Shown piece by piece: positions 8,979 to 17,047 of a stretch of 64,000 nt of DNA. How positions within the stretch are numbered: the first letter of the stretch is position 1; the number at the start of each line of letters is the position of its first letter. The DNA is from Paraburkholderia agricolaris. GTDB lineage: Bacteria; Pseudomonadota; Gammaproteobacteria; Burkholderiales; Burkholderiaceae. Where the stretch lies: assembly GCF_009455635.1 (NCBI RefSeq), contig NZ_QPER01000002.1:3840455-3904454 (forward strand). Direction: 5' to 3'. Below the pieces are notes generated by a model. It did not search any database and was not told the origin of the DNA. It saw only the letters and a list, made by a program, of their open reading frames with translations. A program made the translations under genes and the position numbers.

Positions 8979-9691
8979 GTCGTCACCCCGCGTCGTGCGA
9001 GCAGGTAGCGGCTGCCGGCCGAGACGATGCCGTCGAGCACCAGCGCGAGAATCGCGGTGGCCGCGGCGCCGAGCAAAAGCTGCTGCTGGTTGTTCAGATA
9101 GATGCCTGGGAAGATCAGCGTGCCGAGGCTGTCCGCGCCGATGAGATACGCGAGCGGTGCGCTGCCCACGTTGATCGCAAGCGCCGTCCGCACGCCGCCG
9201 ATGATGATCGGCATCGCGTTGGGTAGCTCCACACGCACCAGCGACTGCCAGCCGGTCATGCCGAGACCTCGGGCTGCTTCACGCAAGGCGGGCGACACGC
9301 TTTTCATGCCTTCGTAGGCGTTACGGGTGATCGGCAGCAACGATGCGAGAAACAGCGCGACCAACGCAGGTATATCGCCAATGCCGAAGATGCCGAGCGC
9401 GATCGCCAGCACTGCCAACGATGGGATCGTGTTGCCGATGTTGAAGATCTGCATGAAACGTTCGGCATGACGCGCGAACGACGGCCGGCTGAGCAGCACG
9501 CCGCAGGGGATGCCGACCAGCAGTGCGAGCGCCATCGAGTAACCGACCAGCAGCAGATGCCGTTTCGTGTAATAGACGAGATCGGGTGCGTACTGGTGCA
9601 ATGCGCCGGGGTCGATCGCGCGGCACAGCAGCGCGATGACAATGCCGATGGCGACAAGACTGCCGATCAGTCTGGCAGGACGTTGAATCAT
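8975..9691 (-). CDS. Compatible-solute ABC transporter permease (OpuCD-like)
   Basis: 238-aa membrane permease, first gene of the four-gene OpuC-type operon. The start at 9691 (MIQRPARLIG) has a strong AAGGAGG about 8 nt upstream; the frame is open further upstream but that part has no membrane or family similarity. The coupling loop reads MKSVSPALREAARGLGM. Its stop overlaps the start of the binding-protein gene. Having two different permeases and a CBS-bearing ATPase distinguishes this OpuC/Osm type from single-permease OpuA. Confidence 0.87.
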   Translation of the reverse strand: MIQRPARLIGSLVAIGIVIALLCRAIDPGALHQYAPDLVYYTKRHLLLVGYSMALALLVGIPCGVLLSRPSFARHAERFMQIFNIGNTIPSLAVLAIALGIFGIGDIPALVALFLASLLPITRNAYEGMKSVSPALREAARGLGMTGWQSLVRVELPNAMPIIIGGVRTALAINVGSAPLAYLIGADSLGTLIFPGIYLNNQQQLLLGAAATAILALVLDGIVSAGSRYLLARRGVTT

Positions 9692-10170
9692 GAAGATGCG
9701 CCTCCTTGTTCGAGCGACGCGCGGAAATAGCCACGCCGCACAGGCGTCGTGATGACGCTGCGAATGGGAAGTTCGGGACGCGGCTAGTGCCGCGAATTGA
9801 ACCGAGTGGTGCCGGGGAGTCTGTTTTTTCCTCGGCGCGAGGGCGGTGGTTTTGCTTTCGCCTTCGGTGGCTTGCCAGTCAGCGAAGACTGGTGCCAGAT
9901 CCATCGATGATGCGGATAGCTACGCCAGGTAGCTTGGCCGCTTAACGGGGGCTGAGGCCCCTGAGGTGCTGGTTTTTGATCTGCGGTAGGCCGAATGCGA
10001 TTTACTGCTAATTTGCACTCAACCCCTTCTAACTTGAGCTATGTAGCTGGAATTTCACGGTTAGGATGCTGGGATTATACGGATGTTGGGTAGCTTCGTC
10101 TACCCATGTGGTTAATCCATAGCATTTACGCTGCTGCTTTCCGGGCAATCTGGGGGCATCTTTTCTCGTT

Positions 10171-10206
10171 CTGTTTGTGGTCTATCAGCGTTGCCCCGTG
10201 CGGGGC
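10171..10206. repeat. Half copy of dispersed palindromic intergenic repeat
   Basis: The stretch TGTTTGTGGTCTATCAGCGT followed by TGCCCCGTGCGGGGC closely matches the arms of the long palindrome interrupted by IS30 at 24535-25799 (GTGGTCTATTAGCGTTCC, then TGTGCGGGGC). Only one arm is recognisable here. It is an intergenic repeat family with at least two sites in the window. Confidence 0.55.
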
Positions 10207-10219
10207 GCCCGCCCTTTTG

Positions 10220-10274
10220 CCCCCGGAAAAGCTCACCGGCTGGTTCTTTCCCGGCTCCCGAAAACGCTCACCTT
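10220..10274 (-). repeat. Two copies of the polar 20-bp motif
   Basis: CTCCCGAAAACGCTCACCTT at 10255-10274 is a perfect copy, and a degenerate copy lies at 10220-10238. On the minus strand the motif reads AAGGTGAG-N3-TTTCGGGAG, pointing left. They are the copies farthest from the centre at about 61-62 kb. Confidence 0.7.
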
Positions 10275-10326
10275 GAACCCTGCCGATGCGTGCGGCACGC
10301 ATTCATCACCCCGGCAGACTCATGGT

Positions 10327-11127
10327 TCACTTGCCGCCAAACACCGGAGGCCGCCGCTCCGAAAACGCGGCCAGTCCCTCGCTGAAATCTGCGCTCTCGC
10401 ACGCCTGTCGGCGAAGCTCGGCAATCTGTTCCATCGCCTGCACAGGCATGGGTTGGAGGTCCTCGAGTATCCGCAGTTGCTCCTTCACCGCCTGGATCGC
10501 CAGCGGCGCTTTGCTCGCTATTCCCCGCGCCATTTCAAGCGCCGTTGCTTCCAGTTTGTCGCTGTCGACCAAGAGGTTGATCACGCCGAAGCGCTCGGCG
10601 CGCGCAGCGTCGAGTGGCTGCGCGCTGAAGAACATTTCCTTCAGCACGTGAATCGGCACATTGTTGAAGAATCGCAGCAGGCCGCTCGTCGTGTAAGGCA
10701 AGCCAATGTTCGCCGGCGTCATCGCGAAGCGCGCGTTGCCGTCGGCAACGACCAGGTCGCAACTCATCGCCAGATCGACCGCGCCGCCCCACGCGGAACC
10801 CGATACCATCGCGATCACCACGCCCGGGTACGCACGCACGCGGCGCAATACCTGCTCCAACGGCTTGCCGTACGCAATCGGATCGCGGTCGTGCATCAAC
10901 TCGCCAAGATCGTGGCCCGCGCTCCAAACGTCCTGCCCGATGCCACTGCCCAGTATCACGACCGGAATTCGCCGCGCAGCAAGCTCGCAGAGGTGCGAGT
11001 CGAGTGCCTGCAATAACTCCGCGCTGAGCGCATTCCTGCGCGTAGGATGGCTGAACGTTAAACGTGCGATCCGTTCATCCGCTATCTCAACTGTTACCGT
11101 GAACGGCAACGCGTTCGGTGTGTTCAT
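10327..11127 (-). CDS. scpB: Methylmalonyl-CoA decarboxylase-like crotonase (ScpB family)
   Basis: 266-aa crotonase-fold enzyme. The pattern matches E. coli ScpB/YgfG closely from memory: VWSAGHDLGEL, DPIAYGKPLEQV, GSAWGGAVDLAMSCDLVVA, FAMTPANIGLPY, KAPLAIQAVKEQLRIL and EGLAAFSERRPPVFGGK at the end. ScpB decarboxylates (R)-methylmalonyl-CoA to propionyl-CoA. The ATG at 11127 has GAGG upstream; longer frames upstream lie in the CoA-transferase gene tail. It is downstream of a class III CoA transferase (41-bp gap) and an MFS carrier, suggesting import, CoA activation and decarboxylation of a dicarboxylic acid. The exact substrate is not proven by sequence. Confidence 0.75.
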   Translation of the reverse strand: MNTPNALPFTVTVEIADERIARLTFSHPTRRNALSAELLQALDSHLCELAARRIPVVILGSGIGQDVWSAGHDLGELMHDRDPIAYGKPLEQVLRRVRAYPGVVIAMVSGSAWGGAVDLAMSCDLVVADGNARFAMTPANIGLPYTTSGLLRFFNNVPIHVLKEMFFSAQPLDAARAERFGVINLLVDSDKLEATALEMARGIASKAPLAIQAVKEQLRILEDLQPMPVQAMEQIAELRRQACESADFSEGLAAFSERRPPVFGGK

Positions 11128-11167
11128 TGTGTGACCTCTACAGCATGTTTCAAGATTTGCATCCTGC

Positions 11168-12427
11168 TCATTGGGTAACGCCAGCCTCGCGCTCCCCAGC
11201 CTTCTCCTTCGACAGATACTCGCCCTGTTGATGCACCGCTTTAGCGGCAAGCAACGCCTTGATCGAAACCTCGTCGAAACCCGCTTCGCGCAATACGTCG
11301 ACAGTATGTTCGCCAAGACCCGGCGGCGCATGCCGGCTGATGTGAGACGAAGCCTCACCCGGTATCGTCGAACCCGATATCGGCGTGACGACCTGGCGCA
11401 GCGCGCCGAGTGTCGGATGCTCGACCGTTTCCACCAATCGGCAATGCTGCACCTGAGGGTCGGCAAATACTTCGTCTAACGTATTGATCGGCCCGGCCGG
11501 CAATCCCACGCCGATGAAAAGTTCAGTCCACTCCCTTTTGCTACGCGTCTTTAAACGCGTTTCCAGTGCCACCTTCAATTCGTCGCGATGCGCGACGCGG
11601 GCTTCGTTGGTCGCGAAGCGGGGGTCGTCCGGCAACGTGGGTAAATCCAGCAACTGGCACAAGCGCAGCCACATGTCCGACGTAATCGGCGCGATGTTGA
11701 GCGGGCCATCGGCGGTTTCGAATACGCCATAGGGCGCGATCACCGCATGCGCGTTGCCGGTGCGGCGTGGAATGTCGCCAAGGCTCAGGTAGCGCTGCCC
11801 ATGCACGCTCAAAAGCCCCACCAGACTCGCAAGCAACGAGGTGCTCACATGCTGGCCACGCCCGGTTCGCTCGCGCTCCAATAACGCGGACAGGATCGCC
11901 ATCGCGAGCCACATGCCCGAACTCAGATCGCCGATCGCGGTACCGGTACGCGTGGGGTCGCCATCGGCGAAACCGGTCAGGCTCATCAGGCCGGAATACC
12001 CTTGCGCAATCTGGTCGAAACCGGGCCAGCCGCTCATCGGACCATCCGCGCCAAATGCATTGATGCTGCCCATCACCAGCCGCGGATTACGCGCGCTGAG
12101 CACGTCGTAACCGAGCCCCATGCTGTCGATGGTGCCAGGCTTGAAGTTCTCGATCACCACGTCGGCATCGTCGATCAGCCGATGAATCGCCGCCAGTCCC
12201 TCGGGGTTGCGAAAGTCGATGCACACGCCGCGCTTGTTGCGATTGCAGGAGAGATAGTAGGTACTCACACCACGGTCGAATGGCCCCCAGGTCCGGCTCA
12301 TATCGCCGCCCGGACCCGGTTCGACCTTGATGACATCCGCGCCGAGATCGGCCAGCACCATGGAGCAGAACGGCCCCGACAGCGCACGGCTCAGTTCGAC
12401 GACCTTGATTCCTTGTAACGCTTGCAT
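11168..12427 (-). CDS. Class III CoA transferase (CaiB/BaiF family)
   Basis: 419-aa family III CoA transferase. The N-terminus (GIKVVELSRALSGPFCSMVL) and SCNRNKRGVCIDF are typical, and Asp167 in TAIGDLSSG corresponds to the catalytic aspartate that forms the anhydride/acyl-CoA intermediates. These enzymes move CoA between carboxylic acids, for example formate/oxalate or succinate/dicarboxylate pairs. It sits between an MFS carrier gene and the ScpB-like decarboxylase on the same strand, so its product is probably the malonyl-type CoA ester that the decarboxylase uses (inference). Confidence 0.87.
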   Translation of the reverse strand: MQALQGIKVVELSRALSGPFCSMVLADLGADVIKVEPGPGGDMSRTWGPFDRGVSTYYLSCNRNKRGVCIDFRNPEGLAAIHRLIDDADVVIENFKPGTIDSMGLGYDVLSARNPRLVMGSINAFGADGPMSGWPGFDQIAQGYSGLMSLTGFADGDPTRTGTAIGDLSSGMWLAMAILSALLERERTGRGQHVSTSLLASLVGLLSVHGQRYLSLGDIPRRTGNAHAVIAPYGVFETADGPLNIAPITSDMWLRLCQLLDLPTLPDDPRFATNEARVAHRDELKVALETRLKTRSKREWTELFIGVGLPAGPINTLDEVFADPQVQHCRLVETVEHPTLGALRQVVTPISGSTIPGEASSHISRHAPPGLGEHTVDVLREAGFDEVSIKALLAAKAVHQQGEYLSKEKAGEREAGVTQ

Positions 12428-12547
12428 TCAGTTCTCCAGCGAATTGATGACGGCTGCGAATAGCCTGTGTGACGCGCTTGCGCGCTGCCCGCACTGCAAC
12501 ACCCAAAGACCGGCGCGGGCAGCACGACCGATGCGCTCGGCGAGGCG

Positions 12548-13876
12548 CTATTCCGGCAACGTCTGATGACGGGTCTCGACAGCAAACGGCAAGATCAGCA
12601 GGCCGATCCCAAAGGCCACTGCGGTCCACGCAATCGGCAACCCGAGCGAGCCTTGCCAATGAATCGCGGCAGCCAGCAGGAAGTTCACACCGGCGCCGAG
12701 CAGGCGGCCCACCGACGCGTTGAAGGCAAACGCGGTGGCGCGTATCCGGGTCGGGTATTGCTCGGGCAGCCACAGCGAGAAAATCGCGAAATTGCCGCCG
12801 AAGAAGCCGAGAAACAGCAGCGACACCATGAACAGGTTGAGTCCGTTCGGCAGATAGAAGACCCAGCCGAAAGCGAACACGATCGACACCGCCATGCCGG
12901 CGAAGTACACCCCCAGCGCGACGCGGCGCCCAAGCCGCTCTGCCAGCCACGGCGCAGCGAGGCAGCCGAGGATCGTCCCGACCGACAACACCGCGGCGCC
13001 GATCGAAGCAAGATGCACCGCGCCGACGCGGTCGATGCCGGCGCGTGTCGCCAGCGTCACGACGGCGCTCGCTTCGTAGACCGACCCGGCCCACAGGCCG
13101 ATGATCGCGACGCCCACGAGACTCGCACTCGTCAACGTGCGACGCAGATAGGCCGGTGCGAATATCTCCATCAGCGGCCGGCGTTTCGGCGCGGCTGCGG
13201 CGTTCGTCTGACCGACTCCATGCGTGGCCTTGCGCCACTGCCTTGGCTCTTTCACCCTGAGCACCGTGAAAATCGCCAGCAACGCCGGAGCGAGGCCGCA
13301 CAGGAACATCGCGCGCCAGCCATACGTCGCGCCGACCGTGTAGTTCAACAAAGCAGCAAGGAAAAAACCAACGTAGTAACCGGTCTGCAAATAGCCCGCC
13401 CCCATCTTGCGGCGATCTTCCGGCCAGCTCTCGGCAACATAGGTCCCCGCCAGCGCCCATTCGCCGCCCACGCCGATGCCTGCAATCAGCCGGAAGGCGG
13501 CCAATTCCCAGACGTTGTGCGCGAACGCCGCGGCGCCGGTGAACACTGAATAGATCAGAATGCTCGCGGCCAAGGTCTTGACCCTGCCAAAACGGTCGGC
13601 GAGCGGCCCCCAGATGAACGACAGCCCCCAGCCGATCAGAAACAGCGCAAACAGGATCGAGCCGTACATGCCCAGATTGCCTGGCGTCGCGGCAATCCCG
13701 GAGTTGGGCAGCAATTCGGTGAGCGCCGGAATCAGCACCAGCGCGTAGATCACGGAATCCACGCCGTCCAGCACCCATCCCGAGTAAACCGCCCAGAATC
13801 CGCCAATCTGCTCGCGGGTGAGAGGCGTGCGCCCGGCTTTGAGCCCGGGCGTCGATGCGGTGATCGCTTTAGCCAT
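12548..13876 (-). CDS. MFS transporter (AAHS/metabolite:H+ symporter type)
   Basis: 442-aa inner-membrane carrier with 12 predicted segments. It has the D-x2-D variant GWVLDGVDSVIYAL in the first segment, LADRFGRVKTL in loop 2-3, and AGIGVGGEWALAGTYVAE, the G-x-G-G-E motif of organic-acid and aromatic-acid symporters. Probably imports the dicarboxylate used by the CoA transferase and decarboxylase downstream. The LysR gene at 14109 is divergent and is the likely regulator. Confidence 0.83.
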   Translation of the reverse strand: MAKAITASTPGLKAGRTPLTREQIGGFWAVYSGWVLDGVDSVIYALVLIPALTELLPNSGIAATPGNLGMYGSILFALFLIGWGLSFIWGPLADRFGRVKTLAASILIYSVFTGAAAFAHNVWELAAFRLIAGIGVGGEWALAGTYVAESWPEDRRKMGAGYLQTGYYVGFFLAALLNYTVGATYGWRAMFLCGLAPALLAIFTVLRVKEPRQWRKATHGVGQTNAAAAPKRRPLMEIFAPAYLRRTLTSASLVGVAIIGLWAGSVYEASAVVTLATRAGIDRVGAVHLASIGAAVLSVGTILGCLAAPWLAERLGRRVALGVYFAGMAVSIVFAFGWVFYLPNGLNLFMVSLLFLGFFGGNFAIFSLWLPEQYPTRIRATAFAFNASVGRLLGAGVNFLLAAAIHWQGSLGLPIAWTAVAFGIGLLILPFAVETRHQTLPE

Positions 13877-14046
13877 TCTTGTCTCCTGTGTCGACCAGAG
13901 TTCGCGCTTTAGCGCGCTACCCGGGTCCCATGCAACATGGTTGCCGCCGACGGACGCCGGCCGTTTTGAAGCTGCGCCGGACAGCTCACGCTGGGCACGC
14001 TTCGGTTTTTTGTGAGTCGAGTATAAGAACCCACTCGATAATCTAA

Positions 14047-14059
14047 AAATATGATATTT
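14047..14059. promoter_or_regulatory. AT-rich dyad between MFS and LysR genes
   Basis: AAATATGATATTT is a perfect odd-length palindrome in the 232-bp divergent region, 49 bp upstream of the LysR start at 14109. LysR operators are often AT-rich dyads in such positions. Could be the activator site for the MFS-CoA transferase-decarboxylase group, or chance in an AT-rich promoter. Confidence 0.3.
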
Positions 14060-14108
14060 CTCTAGCTCAATCGGATTTCGTTATGGGATGAAGGAGCGAG
14101 CGACGAGC

Positions 14109-15026
14109 ATGGACCTGCGGCAACTGCGGTATTTCGTCAAAGTGGTGGAGTTCGGCAACGTCACGCGCGCGAGCGAGGCACTGCATATCGCCCAGCCCGC
14201 GATCAGCCAGCAGATGCGTAATCTGGAACGCGATCTGGGGATGCAGTTGCTCGAGCGCAGCGTGCAGGGCGTGGCGCCCACCGCAGCCGGGCAAACGCTG
14301 TACCGTCACGCGATCGAGTTGCTGCGGCAGGCCGACAGCACGCGCGAGCTGCTGCGGCAAGACGCGGAGCTACCGCAGGGCAAAGTGTCGGTTGCCATGC
14401 CGTCGAGCACGGCGCGGATGGTGGCGATCCCGCTTGCACGCACGATTCGCGACCGCTTCCCAGGCATCGCGCTGGAACTGCTCGAAGCGCCGAGCGCGGA
14501 ACTCGGCAGTCTGATCGGCAGCGGCAGAGTGGAATTGGCGGTGGTGGTGGACGCAGTCGAAACGCGCGGGGTCGCCGCGCAGAAGCTGCTCGCCGAGGTG
14601 CTCTATCTGATCGCATGGCCGGAGTTTCAGATGCCACGCGAGCCGGTGTCGATCGCCGAACTCGGGCGTATGCCGCTGATTCTGCCGAGCGCGCCGAATA
14701 CGATTCGCAGCCGCGTCGAGTGGGCGCTGCGCGAAGCCGGGCTGCCGTGCGAGATTCTGTTCGAAGCCAGTTCCACCGCGCTGCTGTTCGCCGCGGTGAT
14801 GGCAAAGTTAGGTGTGACGATCCTGCCGTGGACGGCCGCGCACGTCGAACTCGACGAGCACAAGCTCAAGCTTGCCAAGGTCGATCACCCGCTTTTCTCG
14901 CGCGAGCTGTCGCTCTGCTGGCACGACACGGCGTTGCTGAGCAATGCCGTGCAGAAGGTCAAGGCGACGATACTCGAACTGTTCGACAGCCTTGGCAAGC
15001 GGCCGGAGTGGGCCGCGGCGGATTAA
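14109..15026 (+). CDS. LysR-family transcriptional regulator
   Basis: 305-aa LysR regulator starting MDLRQLRYFVKVVEFGNVTR. The HTH (1-60) contains ASEALHIAQPAISQQMRNLE and the rest is the effector domain. It resembles the nitrogen-assimilation/Cbl-like and aromatic-acid LysR group. The ATG at 14109 was chosen because AAGGAGCG precedes it and because the family begins at MDLRQLRYF; an ATG seven codons upstream lies before that ribosome site. Divergent from the MFS/CoA-transferase/decarboxylase group. Confidence 0.85.
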   Translation: MDLRQLRYFVKVVEFGNVTRASEALHIAQPAISQQMRNLERDLGMQLLERSVQGVAPTAAGQTLYRHAIELLRQADSTRELLRQDAELPQGKVSVAMPSSTARMVAIPLARTIRDRFPGIALELLEAPSAELGSLIGSGRVELAVVVDAVETRGVAAQKLLAEVLYLIAWPEFQMPREPVSIAELGRMPLILPSAPNTIRSRVEWALREAGLPCEILFEASSTALLFAAVMAKLGVTILPWTAAHVELDEHKLKLAKVDHPLFSRELSLCWHDTALLSNAVQKVKATILELFDSLGKRPEWAAAD

Positions 15027-15051
15027 GGCACAGCCACAAAGCGCGGTGCGG

Positions 15052-15951
15052 TCAGGACGCGTTCACGCGCCGCGCAAAGAGTCGCCGCGTGAGATCGAAT
15101 GCCACCAGATTCCCCGCCACCACCAGCAGGAGCCCGAGCACCGCCAACGCGGACCATCGGTAGCCCTCGAATATCGTCGAGACAGCAAGCGCCACGATCG
15201 GAAACAGCACGGTGCAGTAAGCGGCCCGCTCCGGTCCCATGCGTCCGACCAGCATCAGGTACGCCGTAAAACCGATCACCGAGCCGAAGATCGCCAGATA
15301 AGCGAGCGCGCCGAGATAACGCACGCCGGGCTCGATAGAGAACGAGAAACCGGCCAGCACGCTTCCCACCGTCAGGATGCTGGCGCCGATCAGCATGGCC
15401 CAGCTATTGGTGGCGAACGGGTGCAAGCCCATCGATTGCATCCGGCTGGACAGCAGATTGCCGGCCGAAAAGCACAAGGTGCCAAGGAATGCGATAGCGA
15501 GCCCTAACCATACCGCGTGGTCGCCCAGGTGCCCGGCCATCTGCTGAACGAACAGGCAGACGATGCCGACCAGCCCCAATGCCGCCCCGGCAATCGCCGA
15601 CGGCTGCAAAGGACGGCCCATGAACAACCGGCCGTTGATCGAATTCAGCAGCGGCGCGGTAGAAAACACCACCGCGACGAGGCCGCTCGGCACCACCTGT
15701 TCCGCGTAGTAGAAGCACAGAAAGTTCAGACAGAAGAGCGCCAGACCTTGCGCGGCAAGAAAGCGCCACGCGGCGCGCGGCGGCCAGATCGGCCGGCGCA
15801 TGATGCGCAGCAGCGCGAACAGCACCAGTGCCGCGATCCAGAAACGCCACGCAATCGACACCGGCGGCGGTACCGAACCCAATTGCCATTTGATCGCGAT
15901 CCACGTGGTGCCCCAGATCAGCACGGTGGCGGCATAGAGCAAAAAATTCAT
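15052..15951 (-). CDS. EamA/DMT-family transporter
   Basis: 299-aa membrane protein with ten predicted segments arranged as two EamA repeats (about 1-140 and 150-290). The N-terminus MNFLLYAATVLIWGTTWIAI is the standard DMT start. Such proteins export amino acids or other metabolites. The start at 15951 is fixed by the first membrane segment; the frame is open further upstream but overlaps the divergent AraC gene. The AraC-type regulator at 16114 is divergent and may control it. Confidence 0.87.
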   Translation of the reverse strand: MNFLLYAATVLIWGTTWIAIKWQLGSVPPPVSIAWRFWIAALVLFALLRIMRRPIWPPRAAWRFLAAQGLALFCLNFLCFYYAEQVVPSGLVAVVFSTAPLLNSINGRLFMGRPLQPSAIAGAALGLVGIVCLFVQQMAGHLGDHAVWLGLAIAFLGTLCFSAGNLLSSRMQSMGLHPFATNSWAMLIGASILTVGSVLAGFSFSIEPGVRYLGALAYLAIFGSVIGFTAYLMLVGRMGPERAAYCTVLFPIVALAVSTIFEGYRWSALAVLGLLLVVAGNLVAFDLTRRLFARRVNAS

Positions 15952-16113
15952 GACGAAGCCTGTGGCAGCAATAAGGGAGAGCCCCACTATGCTGCGGTGC
16001 CGGCAAAGGCAGTTGTCCAGGATTGCGCACTTTTTCGGGGTGATACACCGCCCGCGACCGCTCGCCGTATACTGGCTGCTCGCCCTGTCATCGAATGCAT
16101 CCCGCTCGTCTCT

Positions 16114-17034
16114 GTGAACGCCACCCTGCCCGCCTCCGTGATCGAATCCACTGAAACGCCGTTCGGCCTTCAGTCGGTTTGTCACACGCTGCAGAGCGCC
16201 AATGCGAATCTCGAACGCTTCGCGTGGCTGGGCGACCGACTCGCCATCGCCGTCTGGACCCGCGACACCGAGGAAGCCGAAACCATCTATGAGCGGCCCG
16301 GCCATCACACGCTGTCGTGCTATCTGGATGGCGGCTATCGCACCGAGCGTCAGAAAATGCCCGGGCGCTATGGCGCGCCGTCGCGGCTCTGCGCGTTGCC
16401 CGGCGAGCATGAATCGCGCTGGTGGGTGCGCGGCCACATGCATTTCATGCATCTGTACTTCCTGCCTGAACACTTCACGCAGCGCGCCGTGCAGGAACTC
16501 GATCGCGAGCCGCGCGAACTGACGCTGGCCGATCGCACCTATTTCGAAGACGCCCGCATCGCGAGCCTGTGTCAATCGCTCGCCAACGAAGACTGGCAGG
16601 ACCCCGATGGCCTGCTGCGGACCAACGAGGCCGCGCATCAGGTCTTGAGTCTGCTGCTGCGCGCACAAGGCGTGCGCCGCACGGATGCATCGCTGAAGGG
16701 CGGTTTGTCGGTTGCGACCCGGCGGCGCTTGCGCGATTACATCGAGAACCATCTCGCGCAAACGCTCACGCTCGGCGAGCTTGCCGGTGTGGCGGCACTA
16801 TCCGAGTTCCATCTCGCGCGCATGTTCCGCACGTCGTTCGGACTCCCGCCCGCGGCCTGGATCGCGCAGCAACGGCTCGACCGCGCCCGCACGCTGCTGC
16901 GCACCACGAGGCTGCCGCTCGCACAAGTCGCCGAACAATGCGGCTATGCGAACGCCAGCCACTTCAGCCATCGCTTTCGTGAAAACGTCGGCGTGGCGCC
17001 GGCGGCGTATCGACAGGTGGTCGGCGCCGCCTAG
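16114..17034 (+). CDS. AraC-family transcriptional regulator
   Basis: 306-aa regulator with a C-terminal AraC/XylS domain made of two HTHs: QTLTLGELAGVAALSEFHLA (about 208-227) and LPLAQVAEQCGYANASHFSH (about 257-276). The N-terminal 190 residues are a cupin-like sensor domain without a recognisable ligand signature. I chose GTG at 16114 because no ATG in frame lies between the divergent promoter region and the conserved part; no strong ribosome site is visible. Convergent with the FAD/Fe-S dehydrogenase gene (13-bp gap). Confidence 0.78.
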   Translation: MNATLPASVIESTETPFGLQSVCHTLQSANANLERFAWLGDRLAIAVWTRDTEEAETIYERPGHHTLSCYLDGGYRTERQKMPGRYGAPSRLCALPGEHESRWWVRGHMHFMHLYFLPEHFTQRAVQELDREPRELTLADRTYFEDARIASLCQSLANEDWQDPDGLLRTNEAAHQVLSLLLRAQGVRRTDASLKGGLSVATRRRLRDYIENHLAQTLTLGELAGVAALSEFHLARMFRTSFGLPPAAWIAQQRLDRARTLLRTTRLPLAQVAEQCGYANASHFSHRFRENVGVAPAAYRQVVGAA

Positions 17035-17047
17035 TGGCTCACCGCCC

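Larger units (their letters stand above)
9692..10326. other. 635-bp intergenic region with repeats and no gene
   Basis: This is the upstream region of the OpuC-type operon and the downstream side of the decarboxylase gene. I see no credible coding frame. It is locally AT-richer around 9990-10150 than the flanking genes. It holds a partial copy of the dispersed palindromic repeat (10171-10206) and two copies of the polar 20-bp motif (10220-10274). The osmolyte operon promoter must lie at its left end. Confidence 0.6.

Noticed and set aside
12087..13778. Minus-strand open frame of about 560 codons
   Set aside because: Out-of-frame shadow of the MFS carrier and CoA transferase genes, which have clear motifs in the other frame.
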